From assembly GCA_965223435.1 (NCBI GenBank), contig CBDCWQ010000023.1:1488001-1552000 (forward strand): 64,000 nt of DNA, in the 5' to 3' direction. Position numbers and translations under genes: made by a program. Below the pieces are notes generated by a model. That model did not search any database. It was not told the DNA's origin and worked only from the letters and a program-made list of their open reading frames with translations. Positions 35,588 through 44,787 of the stretch are shown here, piece after piece (within the stretch, counting starts at the first letter, position 1; each line of letters begins with the position of its first letter). The DNA comes from CBDCWQ01 sp965223435 (GTDB lineage: Bacteria > Myxococcota > Kuafuiibacteriia > Kuafuiibacteriales > Kuafuiibacteriaceae).

Positions 35588-36832
35588 CTAGCGTGGCCCT
35601 GGGGCGGTTGTCATCTTTCCTCCAGGTGGCAACCACGGAATTTCACCAGGCAGCGTAACCCGAAAGGTGGTGCCGTTGCCCGCTTCGGACACGACCAAAT
35701 CAAGTTCGCCGCCCTCGGATTGCACGATACCCCGTGCGATGGATAACCCGAGGCCGGTTCCGATACCCGGCGGCTTGGTGGTGAAAAACGGGTCGAAAAT
35801 CTTGTCCACGAGGTGCTCAGGGATTCCAGGACCGGTGTCGCTGATTTCTAGAATCAGTTGGCTTTGTCCGTCGCGGTCGATGGAGATGCTGATTTCGTGC
35901 TCCTCGGGTTTGCCGGCGCCGATCGCCTGAACCGCATTGAGTACGAGGTTGAGGAGCACTTGCCGAAGCCGAGTCTCGCGGATGCGAATCTTGCCCACGT
36001 TTCGGAAACGCTTAGACAAGCGAGCACGGCGCCGGATTTCATGCTCGAGCAATCGGAGTGTCGATTCGATGGTGGCCTGAACATCCACCAGGGCTTGTTT
36101 GCCCCCGTCTCCCCTCGAGTAGGTTTTGAGCTCGTGAACCACGTTGTGGACACGGTCTGTCCCCTCTTGAATGTCTTCCAGCACGCGGATCACTTCTTCG
36201 TATTGTTCCGAGGGTAGGCGTTGTTTGTGGTGCATCAGGCGCCCGCGCAAAAAATCTATGCCGGTGACCACCGCGGAAAGGGCATTGTTGACTTCGTGTG
36301 CGATGCCGACGCTGATCGTTCCGGCGCTGGCAAGGCGTTCGGTCCGAAGGCGTTCTTCTTCGCGTCTTTGCCGTGACAGAAACTCGGCGCTTGCTTTTTC
36401 GAGGATCTTGAGAAGGACACTTTTTTCTGTTTGGTCGCTGATCCACGCAAAGGGCTGGAAGTTTGTGATGATGTCGGTGGGGTCCAGTTTGCTTTGGGAG
36501 CATACGATGATCGGGACTTCCGGCCAGCGCTCCCGGATGAGGTTGCATTGGCTGATTTCTTGATCGTTGACGCGGTTGACTTCGAATACGAGGGCGTGAA
36601 GACGCCCTGCAAAGGCTTTGAGTTGCCCGGCGTCTGCCGGGTGCTGCACGTCATAGCGGATTTTCGCCACCCCATGCAGATGGCGTCCGGTTTTCGGATC
36701 GTGCGCCAAGATCGCAACGATGGGTCTTTCCGTTGCGGCACTTGTTGTTTCGTCCTCAAAGTGGGTTGCAGCCATCGCCGGATGTGCAAAGTGTGAAAGT
36801 GAGCGCATCGAGTCAAGCAGCGCGCTCGACAC
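35588..36832 (-). CDS. sensor histidine kinase with degenerate receiver-like N-terminus
   Basis: The 414-residue product has an N-terminal receiver-like fold (about residues 38-150) in which the phospho-acceptor Asp position reads FEV and the conserved Lys is missing. A HisKA dimerisation domain follows with the phospho-His in GIAHEVNNALSAV (about residue 180). The HATPase domain (about 275-400) has the N-box LNLVLNAVQAIG, the G1 box ISDTGPGIP and the G2 box GTGLGLSIARG. No membrane segment is seen, so it is cytoplasmic. No response regulator gene is adjacent. It is co-directional with rnhA 10 bases downstream. Confidence 0.9.
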   Translation of the reverse strand: MSSALLDSMRSLSHFAHPAMAATHFEDETTSAATERPIVAILAHDPKTGRHLHGVAKIRYDVQHPADAGQLKAFAGRLHALVFEVNRVNDQEISQCNLIRERWPEVPIIVCSQSKLDPTDIITNFQPFAWISDQTEKSVLLKILEKASAEFLSRQRREEERLRTERLASAGTISVGIAHEVNNALSAVVTGIDFLRGRLMHHKQRLPSEQYEEVIRVLEDIQEGTDRVHNVVHELKTYSRGDGGKQALVDVQATIESTLRLLEHEIRRRARLSKRFRNVGKIRIRETRLRQVLLNLVLNAVQAIGAGKPEEHEISISIDRDGQSQLILEISDTGPGIPEHLVDKIFDPFFTTKPPGIGTGLGLSIARGIVQSEGGELDLVVSEAGNGTTFRVTLPGEIPWLPPGGKMTTAPGPR

Positions 36833-37010
36833 TGCCGGGCCTTGATCCCCGGGCGAAATCTTGCAAGCTTGCTTCGATTCACGGGTGGAGGCTCAGCGTC
36901 TCCTTCTGAATCTTGCCCCGTTGACGTGTTCGGTGCAGTTTCAGTCAACGAGCCTCCCGGGCGAAGACGCTCGCCCGTGGCCGTGTTTTTTTCTGTTGAG
37001 GTAGAGGCGG

Positions 37011-37514
37011 CTACTCGAGTCGCTGGACGTCGCTCTTTGGGCATTCGAGTTTGGCGAGAAGCTCAAGAACCGTGCAGCCGAGACCGGGGATCACCAGATC
37101 TGGGTCCAGATCTGAAAGCGGCTGAAGAACGAAGCGTCGGTTCTGGAGCTCTTTGTGCGGAACCGTGAGCCTCCCGGTAGAAATAGTGTCGTTTCCGTAA
37201 AGGATGATGTCGAGATCGACGACCCGTGGCCCCCAACGGACCGCGGGTTTTCTGCCCAGCAATTGTTCGATCTGCTGCGTTCGATCTAAAAGATCGGACG
37301 CATGGAGTGCGGTTCTGATTTGAACCACAGTATTCATGTAATCTGGCTGTCCGGGTGGCCCTACTGGTTTTGAGCGATACAGTGGCGCTCGCTTTTCAAC
37401 CCTTGTCGGCTCGGTGTCCAGCGCGTCGATGGCAGCCTCAATGTTTTTCCGTGGGTTGTTGAGATTGGCGCCAAGTGCGACAAAACACCGCGTTTCAGAG
37501 TCTTTAACGTCCAC
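37011..37514 (-). CDS. folK: 2-amino-4-hydroxy-6-hydroxymethyldihydropteridine pyrophosphokinase
   Basis: FolK (HPPK) transfers pyrophosphate from ATP to the pterin in folate synthesis. The 167-residue product shows VALGANLNNP, YRSKPVGPPGQPDYMN and the signature WGPRVVDLDIILYG with the Mg-binding DLD. Length and motifs are typical. It lies 38 bases after the Ser/Thr kinase gene and before a 178-base gap in which I see nothing. Confidence 0.95.
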   Translation of the reverse strand: MDVKDSETRCFVALGANLNNPRKNIEAAIDALDTEPTRVEKRAPLYRSKPVGPPGQPDYMNTVVQIRTALHASDLLDRTQQIEQLLGRKPAVRWGPRVVDLDIILYGNDTISTGRLTVPHKELQNRRFVLQPLSDLDPDLVIPGLGCTVLELLAKLECPKSDVQRLE

Positions 37515-37552
37515 TTGGTCCAGAACCCTTGGTGCGCCGCCCGCGTTCGCGT

Positions 37553-39595
37553 TTACCTCGCCTCGAGAAGGGCTCCGGTTTCGCGGAGAATATAGGCCAT
37601 AGTCAACATATGTTTTTTCTCAGCGGGTGTGGTTGATAGGCATTTTGCGAGGGGGGTTCCACTTCCAAAACCCTTGCAGGTGGCTTGAGCTTCAGGCGCG
37701 AGGTCCATCGCTTCGATGATACCGTCAAAAAGATCCGAGGGGGCAAAGGTCGCATTCAGGCTGGCGCCGAACAGCGAGAGCAGATGTGCGAGATTGAAGG
37801 TGTTGCTGACCAGGCTCGGCAGGAGCGCGAGGCTCGAGAGTGACGGGACGTCCTCGGTTTGGATGTTTGCCTCAATGTAGTCGGAGTTGAACGCGAATGG
37901 CGCTTGGGTCCACGTGAAAAGCTCCGATAGTCTGAGGGGGACCCAGTCCCTTCGGTTGCGTGCCTTGCCTGTTTTTCTTTTGAAGACTTCCTCGATGGGA
38001 ACCCTGGCCTCCATCGCGCCGCGAATCAGTTCTTGGACCTGTTCGCGGCTCAGGTCCTCATGAGCGATGATCAGCTCAGGGATCTGCATTTTCGTGATGT
38101 TCGTTTGTACACCCACGAGCTTGCCGGCGGTAAACCATAGCTCGTACCATTGGTCTTGTCCTTCATGACAGACCACAGTGAGCGTTCCCGTGGCGCGTTC
38201 TTGGTGAATTCGGCCAAACAAGGAGGCGACACTCGTCGATGAGAGATCGCCCGAGAACACCACGTTACTTGGGCGCGTGCCTTGGTCCACGATGAGGTCG
38301 TGGCCGCTCAGATAAGCAAACTCCTGCGCGCTGAGCCAGTTGTGTTTGTCGAACGACACCCAGTATGGACAGGCCTCCAGGGATTTTTTCAGACAGACTT
38401 CGTACAGTGCCTCGTGTTTTTCTATTTTTCGTTCGCCCTCCAAATCTTGAACCCAGTACTCGCCACCGTGCCCATTAAGCGTGGGGCCTATCTCGGTGAG
38501 GCTTCCCACGTCCTTGTCAAATGGGAGTTCATCGTCGTCCTCATCGTCCCAAAGGGTGTTTTGGTCTTCGGGGTCAAAATCTACGGGTCCGCCCGGCGTA
38601 GGATAGGCTTCGACGCCGGTGTCGATCTCCGATGGCAAAGCAGCGTTGGCGTGGGCGATGCTTTCCACTGCTTTGGCTACATCAACCTGTTCCACACGGG
38701 GCCGAAGCTGATGCAGGATCATGAGGAGTTGATGTTTGAAATCGGAAGCACGAGCGAACCGTAGGGTTCGGTCCGCGCGCAAGGCTTTTTGGAGGCAGCT
38801 GTCGAGCTCTGACGGGATACCGGATGCAATGGTGGATGGCGCGGGTCGTTCCCCGGAGCAAATGGCTACGACCGCATCGAGATCCCGCTTGTGACCAAAA
38901 AGTGAACGCTGAGTGAGGCACTCCCAGAGCGTGACGGCCGCCGAGAAGATGTCCGAGCGGCGGTCCACGGGCTCACGGTTGAGTTGCTCCGGGGACATAT
39001 ACGGGAGCTTGCCCTTGAGTTGCCCGGCCAGCGTCGTGCGGCTCTTGCCGGCAAACTGGGCAATGCCTAGGTCGCCGAGCTTCACCGCCCCTCCTCGGGA
39101 GATCAAGATGTTTGAGGGCGTTGGATCTCGGTGAACGATTCTTCTAGGGTTCCCGTTTTTGTCTTTTAGGCCGTGGAGGAAATCGAGCGCCTCCAGGACC
39201 TCGCAGATGAGATGGACGCTTAACCACGTGGGCATACGATGTCCGTGATCGTTTGCTTTTCTCAGCAGCTGTTCCAGGTCAATTCCGTTCACGAACTCCA
39301 TCGCAATGAAATAGTGTCCGTCTCTCGAGCGCGAAAACTCGAACACCTGCGCGATGTTGTTGTGGACCGCGAATGCTCCGATCTTGGCTTCTTCGGCAAA
39401 CATCCGTATCGAGCGCGCGTCTTCGGCGAACTCCGGCAGGATGCGTTTGATCACAAGCTCTTTTTCGAAGCCAAAAGGCCCCGGCATCGTGGCCAAAAAG
39501 ATTTCTGCCATCCCGCCGAGCCCGATCCGCCGGGTCAGCTTGTAGCGTCCACATCGAAGCCCCTCTGGCACCGGATCCCACTCTGCCAGCGTCAT
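37553..39595 (-). CDS. Ser/Thr protein kinase with C-terminal DUF4388-like domain
   Basis: The Hanks-type kinase domain spans about residues 17-275: glycine loop IGLGGMAEIFLA, ATP lysine LVIKRI, catalytic loop HRDPTPSNIL, DLG in place of DFG with the Asp kept, and the APE-equivalent SPEQL. It should be active. An acidic linker (DDEDDDE) follows. About residues 447-545 hold a segment (GDLSSTSVASLFGRIHQE, TGTLTV, LWFTAGKLVG) matching DUF4388/PATAN-type domains common in myxobacterial signalling proteins. No membrane segment is seen. It is 38 bases upstream of folK on the same strand. Confidence 0.9.
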   Translation of the reverse strand: MTLAEWDPVPEGLRCGRYKLTRRIGLGGMAEIFLATMPGPFGFEKELVIKRILPEFAEDARSIRMFAEEAKIGAFAVHNNIAQVFEFSRSRDGHYFIAMEFVNGIDLEQLLRKANDHGHRMPTWLSVHLICEVLEALDFLHGLKDKNGNPRRIVHRDPTPSNILISRGGAVKLGDLGIAQFAGKSRTTLAGQLKGKLPYMSPEQLNREPVDRRSDIFSAAVTLWECLTQRSLFGHKRDLDAVVAICSGERPAPSTIASGIPSELDSCLQKALRADRTLRFARASDFKHQLLMILHQLRPRVEQVDVAKAVESIAHANAALPSEIDTGVEAYPTPGGPVDFDPEDQNTLWDDEDDDELPFDKDVGSLTEIGPTLNGHGGEYWVQDLEGERKIEKHEALYEVCLKKSLEACPYWVSFDKHNWLSAQEFAYLSGHDLIVDQGTRPSNVVFSGDLSSTSVASLFGRIHQERATGTLTVVCHEGQDQWYELWFTAGKLVGVQTNITKMQIPELIIAHEDLSREQVQELIRGAMEARVPIEEVFKRKTGKARNRRDWVPLRLSELFTWTQAPFAFNSDYIEANIQTEDVPSLSSLALLPSLVSNTFNLAHLLSLFGASLNATFAPSDLFDGIIEAMDLAPEAQATCKGFGSGTPLAKCLSTTPAEKKHMLTMAYILRETGALLEAR

Positions 39596-39809
39596 TCTCT
39601 GAGGTTAGCCTCTTGGCGTGGTCGCCGACAGAGGGTTCCTGCGTTGTCTGCAAGGGTAGGATCGTTGCTGTTCTTTTGTGTCGGAGTCCGGCGCACGCCG
39701 GCCGACTTCATCTTACAGCGAGGTGCTTGATTCCGGGCTCAGCCGCATTCGTCCAAACCGGCTGGGTGGTGTGGGTGAGCGCCGGGCTGAAACGAGAACA
39801 AAGTCTATC

Positions 39810-40988
39810 TTAACGAGCGGATACTTCGAACAAGCCGGCGGCGCCCATTCCACCGCCGATACACATCGATACGATGCCATAGCGACCACCGCGGCGGCGA
39901 AGTTCGTACAGGAGGCTGGTGGCCAATTTGGCACCGGTACAACCGAGTGGATGACCAAGGGCTATGGCGCCTCCGTTCACGTTGAGCTTTTCTCCCGGGA
40001 TTTCGAGTTCGCGTTGGCAGTAGCTTGCCTGCGCAGCAAAGGCCTCGTTGATTTCGAAGAGGTCGATGTCCGCAAGCTTAAGGCCGGTTTGGTCGAGCAG
40101 GCCGCGAATCGCCGGTACGGGACCGATGCCCATGATATCCGGTGGAACTCCCCTCACGACGTAGCCGCGAAGCCGTCCAAGGACTTGGGCTCCGAGCTTT
40201 TGGGCGGTGCGGTCCGAGAGCAGGACTACCGCGGCAGCGCCGTCGTTGAGGGGCGCAGAGTTTCCCGCGGTGACCGTGCCATCCTTCTTGAATGCCGGGC
40301 GGAGCTTTTGAAGCACTTCAACGCTGGTTCCTGGCCGCGGGCACTCATCTTGGGCAAAATCGATGGTTTTGGGAACGTCGCCTTCGAACACGCGTGCTTT
40401 GACCGGAACGATTTCATCTTTAAACCGTCCGGCCTCAATGGCCTCAATGGCCTTTTTGTGCGAATCAGCAGCGAACTGGTCTTGCATGGACCGCGATATC
40501 TCGAATCGCGCCGCAACCCGCTCGGCGGTGTGCCCCATGGCGATATATGCTTCTGGCTGTTCAGCGCTGAGTCTGGGGTTCAGGTTTACCTTGTTCCCAG
40601 TCATGGGCACCATGGACATGGATTCGACGCCACCGGCAACGACGACGTCTTGGAGACCCGTTTCAATCGCTTGGGCTCCGTGGACAATGGCTTGAAGGCC
40701 ACTTGAACAAAAGCGGTTGATGGTCTCCCCAGTCACGGTGTCGGGCCATCCCGCGAGGAAAACGACATTGCGGGCCACATTAAAACCTTGTTCGGCCTCT
40801 GGGAAGGCGCAGCCCAACACGATGTCTTGGACGTCGGCGGGTTCGAGTCCTTGGACCCGGCGCACCGCCTCTTGGACTGCCGTGGCCGCGAGATCGTCCG
40901 GCCGGGTGTCCTTGAGGGTTCCCTTGTTGGCCCGCCCAACTGCGGTTCTGGTGGCGCTGGCAACGATGGTATTGAGTGGAAATGCCAT
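39810..40988 (-). CDS. acetyl-CoA C-acyltransferase (thiolase)
   Basis: This enzyme splits 3-ketoacyl-CoA with CoA in the last beta-oxidation step. The 392-residue product carries the active-site Cys in NRFCSSGLQAI (about residue 92), NEAFAAQ, the active-site GHPLGCTGA (His) and the second Cys in SMCIGGGMGAA. It is the downstream partner of the fadN-like gene, 26 bases apart on the same strand, forming a two-gene beta-oxidation operon. FadA/FadI/AtoB subtypes cannot be told apart from sequence alone. Confidence 0.95.
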   Translation of the reverse strand: MAFPLNTIVASATRTAVGRANKGTLKDTRPDDLAATAVQEAVRRVQGLEPADVQDIVLGCAFPEAEQGFNVARNVVFLAGWPDTVTGETINRFCSSGLQAIVHGAQAIETGLQDVVVAGGVESMSMVPMTGNKVNLNPRLSAEQPEAYIAMGHTAERVAARFEISRSMQDQFAADSHKKAIEAIEAGRFKDEIVPVKARVFEGDVPKTIDFAQDECPRPGTSVEVLQKLRPAFKKDGTVTAGNSAPLNDGAAAVVLLSDRTAQKLGAQVLGRLRGYVVRGVPPDIMGIGPVPAIRGLLDQTGLKLADIDLFEINEAFAAQASYCQRELEIPGEKLNVNGGAIALGHPLGCTGAKLATSLLYELRRRGGRYGIVSMCIGGGMGAAGLFEVSAR

Positions 40989-41014
40989 AGTTTCTCCTAT
41001 TCGCTCACAAAGCT

Positions 41015-43372
41015 CTAGTTTCGGAGCGGCTTGTTGGTCATGAGGAGGCTCTCAATTCGGGCCTTCGTTTTCTGTTCGCCGCAAAGGGAGAGGAAGGCCT
41101 CTCGCTCGAGATCGAGATAGTCTTGCTCCGAGCGCGGGGTGCCCACGGCCACCCGCCCGCCACAAAGGACGTGGGTCAGTTTCTTGGCGATGAGGGCATC
41201 GTGCTCGGAGGCCCATCCGCCTTCGACCATGCCCCAGATGCGCATGTTGATGGTTTCTGCGATGTCTAGGCCCGCGGCCTTCAGGGGTTCTTTCAAAGGG
41301 GGGCGGTATCCCGACCGTGCCATGCCCAGCGCGCGATTTTTTGCATGGTACAGAAGGTGGTCTCGATTGAGTGATATGCCGTCGCTTTTGAGAAGATAGC
41401 GTAGGCGGCGGGCCTCTTCGGCACTCGTTGATACTTTTGCGGTCGCGATGTTGAGGGAGGCCTCACCCACAAACGGTAGATAGTCTACGCCATGGACCGC
41501 GCCGAGTTCGCGGGTCCAACGCTCCACCATGCGAAGGCAGCCTCCTCCAGCAGGAATCAGGCCGGCGCCGACCTCAACCAGTCCCATGTAGGTTTCTGCG
41601 TGCGCTTGGCAGGCATCTGCCGCCATGGCCAGTTCGGCGCAGCCGCCAAAGGTGTACTGGAAGGGTGCCGCGACGATGGGGACCTGTGCATAACGAATGC
41701 GTTGAACAGCCTGCTGCAGTTTTTGGACCACGGATTCGATTTGGTCCCACGCTTCTTGCTGTGCCCCCATGTAAATCAGCATAAGGTTGGCACCGGCGCC
41801 GAAGTGCGTGCCTTCGTTTCCGATGATGAGCGCTTCAAAGTTGTGTTCCGCTTCGGCGACACCCTCCTCCAGCATTGTGATGACGTCGCCGTCAATGGTG
41901 TTCATTTTGGTGTGAACTTCGAGGCAGAGGCATCCGTCTCCGAGGTCAACCAGGGATGCGCCTAGGTTGCGTTTGACGATGTGGTTTGCATGGCGCCGCT
42001 TTAAGATGATGTGCCGCGTGTCTTCGTCGAGCTCGATACTCGAGCTGCCCACCAAGTCAAAATAAGTTGGGTGAGACTCTTCGGCTTCATAAAAACGTGT
42101 TCGCCCCTTCTTGAGCATGTCGGTGACGCTTTTTGGGACTTCGATGCCTTCCTTTTCCATCCGCGAAGCGGATTCTTGAACCCCGATGGCGTCCCAAGCT
42201 TCAAAGGGCCCTAGGTCCCAGTTGAATCCCCAACGCAGCGCGCGGTCCACTTGAACGATGTTGTCCGCGATTTCCGGAATGCGTCGGGCCGAATAATTCA
42301 TCGTCCTCGCGAGGACTTTCCAGGCCAGAGCGCTGGCGCGATCGTTACCGCCAATCAGCCCCTTGAGGCGCTCGCCCGGGTCCTCTACATTGCGTGCAGC
42401 GCCCAGCGAGTCGAAGCGGACCTTGTTTTGGGCACGGTACGCCCCAGTTTTGGGGTCGAGGACCAAGATGTTCTTGCCTTCTTTTTTGTAAAATCCCGCG
42501 CCCGCTTTTTGTCCCAAACGCCCCTCGTCGATGAGGGTTCTGACCCATGTGGGAATCTGGAAGGTGTCGCGCTCTTCGTCGTGGGGAAGCGCTCGGTAGC
42601 AGTGGTCAGCCACATGGGCGAAGGTGTCGAGGCCGACCAGATCCGTGGTACGGAACGCCGCGGACTTGGGACGCCCCATCGGTTGGCCCACGATCTTGTC
42701 GACCTCTTCGATGGTGTATCCATCCTGCTCCATGGCGTGGATGATTTGCATGATTCCGTGGACGCCGATCCGGTTGGCGATAAAGTTGGGGGTGTCTTTG
42801 GCCAGAACCACACCCTTTCCCAAATATTCCCCGATGTGTTTGGCCCGCTCCAGCGTTGCCTGGCTTGTTTTTGGCCCGGGGACGAGTTCGAGCAAATGCA
42901 TGTACCGAACGGGGTTGAAAAAGTGCATGATCAGAAAGCGAGACTGGAGCGCTTCGGGGAGCTCGGCTGCCATCGCCTCAATCGACAGACCGCTGGTGTT
43001 GGATGCCAGGAGCGCGTTTGGGTTCAGATGCTCGAGGACCCTCTTAAAAAGCGCGTTTTTGATTTCAAGTTTTTCGACCACCGCTTCGATAACCAGGTCG
43101 CAGTCACCGATACGTGGGAGGTGGTCGTCAAAATTGCCAGGGGTGACGCCGGATGCGGCCTCAGGCTTAAAAAAGGCAGCTGGTTTGGCCTTGAGCGCCT
43201 TTTGGATCCCCTCTTGGGCAAAGCGGTTTCTGAGGGCGGCGTCGCCAGGTGCGTCTTTTGGGATGATGTCCAAAAGGTGCGTACGAATACCTGCGCCTGC
43301 GAGGTGGGCCGCGATATCGCGGCCCATGACGCCGGCACCCAGGACGGCGGCGGTCTGTATGCGTTCGGCCAT
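41015..43372 (-). CDS. 3-hydroxyacyl-CoA dehydrogenase/enoyl-CoA hydratase (FadN-type order)
   Basis: This bifunctional beta-oxidation enzyme has about 785 residues. The dehydrogenase comes first (NAD loop VLGAGVMGRDIAAHLAGAG near residue 10; NTSGLSI; IMHFFNPVRYM with the catalytic His). The hydratase-like crotonase fold is at the C-terminus (about residues 480-785). This order matches Bacillus FadN rather than E. coli FadB, which has the hydratase first. The ATG at 43372 is chosen because it follows AAGGAGAGC and opens into the NAD fold; longer in-frame starts lack support. The thiolase gene follows. Confidence 0.95.
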   Translation of the reverse strand: MAERIQTAAVLGAGVMGRDIAAHLAGAGIRTHLLDIIPKDAPGDAALRNRFAQEGIQKALKAKPAAFFKPEAASGVTPGNFDDHLPRIGDCDLVIEAVVEKLEIKNALFKRVLEHLNPNALLASNTSGLSIEAMAAELPEALQSRFLIMHFFNPVRYMHLLELVPGPKTSQATLERAKHIGEYLGKGVVLAKDTPNFIANRIGVHGIMQIIHAMEQDGYTIEEVDKIVGQPMGRPKSAAFRTTDLVGLDTFAHVADHCYRALPHDEERDTFQIPTWVRTLIDEGRLGQKAGAGFYKKEGKNILVLDPKTGAYRAQNKVRFDSLGAARNVEDPGERLKGLIGGNDRASALAWKVLARTMNYSARRIPEIADNIVQVDRALRWGFNWDLGPFEAWDAIGVQESASRMEKEGIEVPKSVTDMLKKGRTRFYEAEESHPTYFDLVGSSSIELDEDTRHIILKRRHANHIVKRNLGASLVDLGDGCLCLEVHTKMNTIDGDVITMLEEGVAEAEHNFEALIIGNEGTHFGAGANLMLIYMGAQQEAWDQIESVVQKLQQAVQRIRYAQVPIVAAPFQYTFGGCAELAMAADACQAHAETYMGLVEVGAGLIPAGGGCLRMVERWTRELGAVHGVDYLPFVGEASLNIATAKVSTSAEEARRLRYLLKSDGISLNRDHLLYHAKNRALGMARSGYRPPLKEPLKAAGLDIAETINMRIWGMVEGGWASEHDALIAKKLTHVLCGGRVAVGTPRSEQDYLDLEREAFLSLCGEQKTKARIESLLMTNKPLRN

Positions 43373-43610
43373 TGTACAATGCTCTCCTTGGTCGTGTGGG
43401 CTCAGGCTCAGAGCCGTTTTGAGGCTACGCTGGCCCGCCCTTGGCGGCAAGGCCCCGCAATGTGTCCCTTTTTGGTCCTTCGTTTGGATTCGCCGGCTCC
43501 CACGGTGTTTTTCGCCTAAGTGGGGTCACGGGTTTACGCGTTGGGCTGCCGCCGAAAACCCCATTTTCGGGCTTCGTAGGTCTCGGTGGGACGGGGTATA
43601 GCTCGATTCG

Positions 43611-44369
43611 GTGAACTTGGTTCTTCTGTTTGAGGAAGAAAGGCTTGGGGGGGGCTCGGATCGGTTCCTTGTCAGAGGCCGCCGCGCCCGCCATCTGTTT
43701 TCGGTTCTTGGCAAGAGGCCGGGAGATACGGTGCGGGTGGGGCTCCTCAATGGGCCCGCTGGTCAGGGCCGGATTGAGGAGCAACGCCCGCAAGAAGTTC
43801 TGCTCGCCTGTGTTTTTGAGACCAAAACGAAAAAAACGGCCCCCACGGACCTGATTCTCGCGATCCCACGCCCTAAGGTTTTGACCCGGATCCTTCCTGA
43901 CTTGGCCTCTTTTGGGCTTCGCCGAATCGTGTTGCTTCGGACCTGGCGGGTCAACAAACCGTACTTATCTTCCCATGTTCTTTCGCCCGACCGCTACCGA
44001 CCCCTTTTGCATGAGGGGTTAATGCAAGGAGGGTTGACCGTCGAGCCGGAGCTTATCATCGAGCCCGCCTTCAAGCCTTTTGTTGAGGACCGTTTGCCCG
44101 CTTGGCGCCATGACACCCGCATTGTCGCCGACCCTAGGGCGCGCGCTCACATGGGGTTGACCAGCCTTGGTGCGGAAGACTCGGTGGCTTTGGCTATTGG
44201 ACCAGAAGGAGGCCTGATTTCCTATGAATTGGAGTCGTTTGAACGTGCGGGATTTGTCGCCCGGCGAGTCGCCTCTTCGATCCTCAGGGTGAAGGCCGCA
44301 TGCATCTCGGCTTTGGCGGGGTTGGACCTCCTAAGGCATCAGCCACCGCCTCGCGCCGAATCACAGTAG
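43611..44369 (+). CDS. rsmE: 16S rRNA (uracil-1498-N3) methyltransferase
   Basis: RsmE methylates U1498 of 16S rRNA using SAM. The 252-residue product has an N-terminal PUA-like domain (RRARHLFSVLGKRPGDTVRV) and a C-terminal SPOUT knot with LAIGPEGGLISYE and the closing ILRVKAACISAL. It begins at a GTG; its end overlaps the convergent ArsC-like gene by 9 bases. It is divergent from fadN with a 238-base gap between them in which I see no other gene. Confidence 0.93.
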   Translation: MNLVLLFEEERLGGGSDRFLVRGRRARHLFSVLGKRPGDTVRVGLLNGPAGQGRIEEQRPQEVLLACVFETKTKKTAPTDLILAIPRPKVLTRILPDLASFGLRRIVLLRTWRVNKPYLSSHVLSPDRYRPLLHEGLMQGGLTVEPELIIEPAFKPFVEDRLPAWRHDTRIVADPRARAHMGLTSLGAEDSVALAIGPEGGLISYELESFERAGFVARRVASSILRVKAACISALAGLDLLRHQPPPRAESQ

Positions 44370-44711
44370 GGTGAGCACGTTTTCGGGGGGGCGGCCGAGG
44401 GCCGCTTTGCCCGACTTGAGAACGATGGGGCGCTCGAGAAGGATGGGGTGAAGGGCGATGGCGTCGACGATGGTTTTGCGAGCACTCTTCGGGCTGAGCG
44501 CCAAGCGTTTGTAGGGCTCCTCTTTGGTGCGGAGGAGTTGATGGGGCTCTACCGACAGTTTTTCGATCAGTTGCTCAACCGTCTTTTGGGTGAGGCCCTC
44601 TTTAAGGTATTCAACCACTCGCGGCTGGACGCCGTGCTCTTTCAACAGGGCCAGCGTTTGACGGCTCTTGCTGCACCGGGGGTTGTGGTAGATGAGGACC
44701 TCTTCTGTCAT
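44361..44711 (-). CDS. arsC: ArsC-family reductase (glutaredoxin-linked arsenate reductase)
   Basis: The 116-residue product begins MTEEVLIYHNPRCSKSR, with the catalytic Cys in the NPRCSKSR loop. The arginines that bind arsenate in E. coli ArsC have counterparts (LLRTKEEPYK, LERPIV, GRPPE), so true arsenate reductase activity is likely rather than the Spx/YffB type. No ars operon genes are nearby, and the chromosome-wide role may be general. The start at 44711 is preferred over a 45-codon longer frame whose extra part is Arg/Ser/Pro-rich and unstructured. Confidence 0.85.
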   Translation of the reverse strand: MTEEVLIYHNPRCSKSRQTLALLKEHGVQPRVVEYLKEGLTQKTVEQLIEKLSVEPHQLLRTKEEPYKRLALSPKSARKTIVDAIALHPILLERPIVLKSGKAALGRPPENVLTLL

Positions 44712-44787
44712 GGGGCGTGCCCTAGCAGAGTTGTCTGTGGGTGAAAAGGGAAACGGCTTGGCCTCAAACCGGCGCGAGTGACCTCGA

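Noticed and set aside
39678..40706. 342-codon plus-strand frame opposite the thiolase
   Set aside because: The minus strand encodes an unmistakable thiolase; the plus frame has no recognisable features.
42251..43519. 422-codon plus-strand frame opposite the fadN-type gene
   Set aside because: It is antisense to a complete beta-oxidation enzyme and shows no domain.
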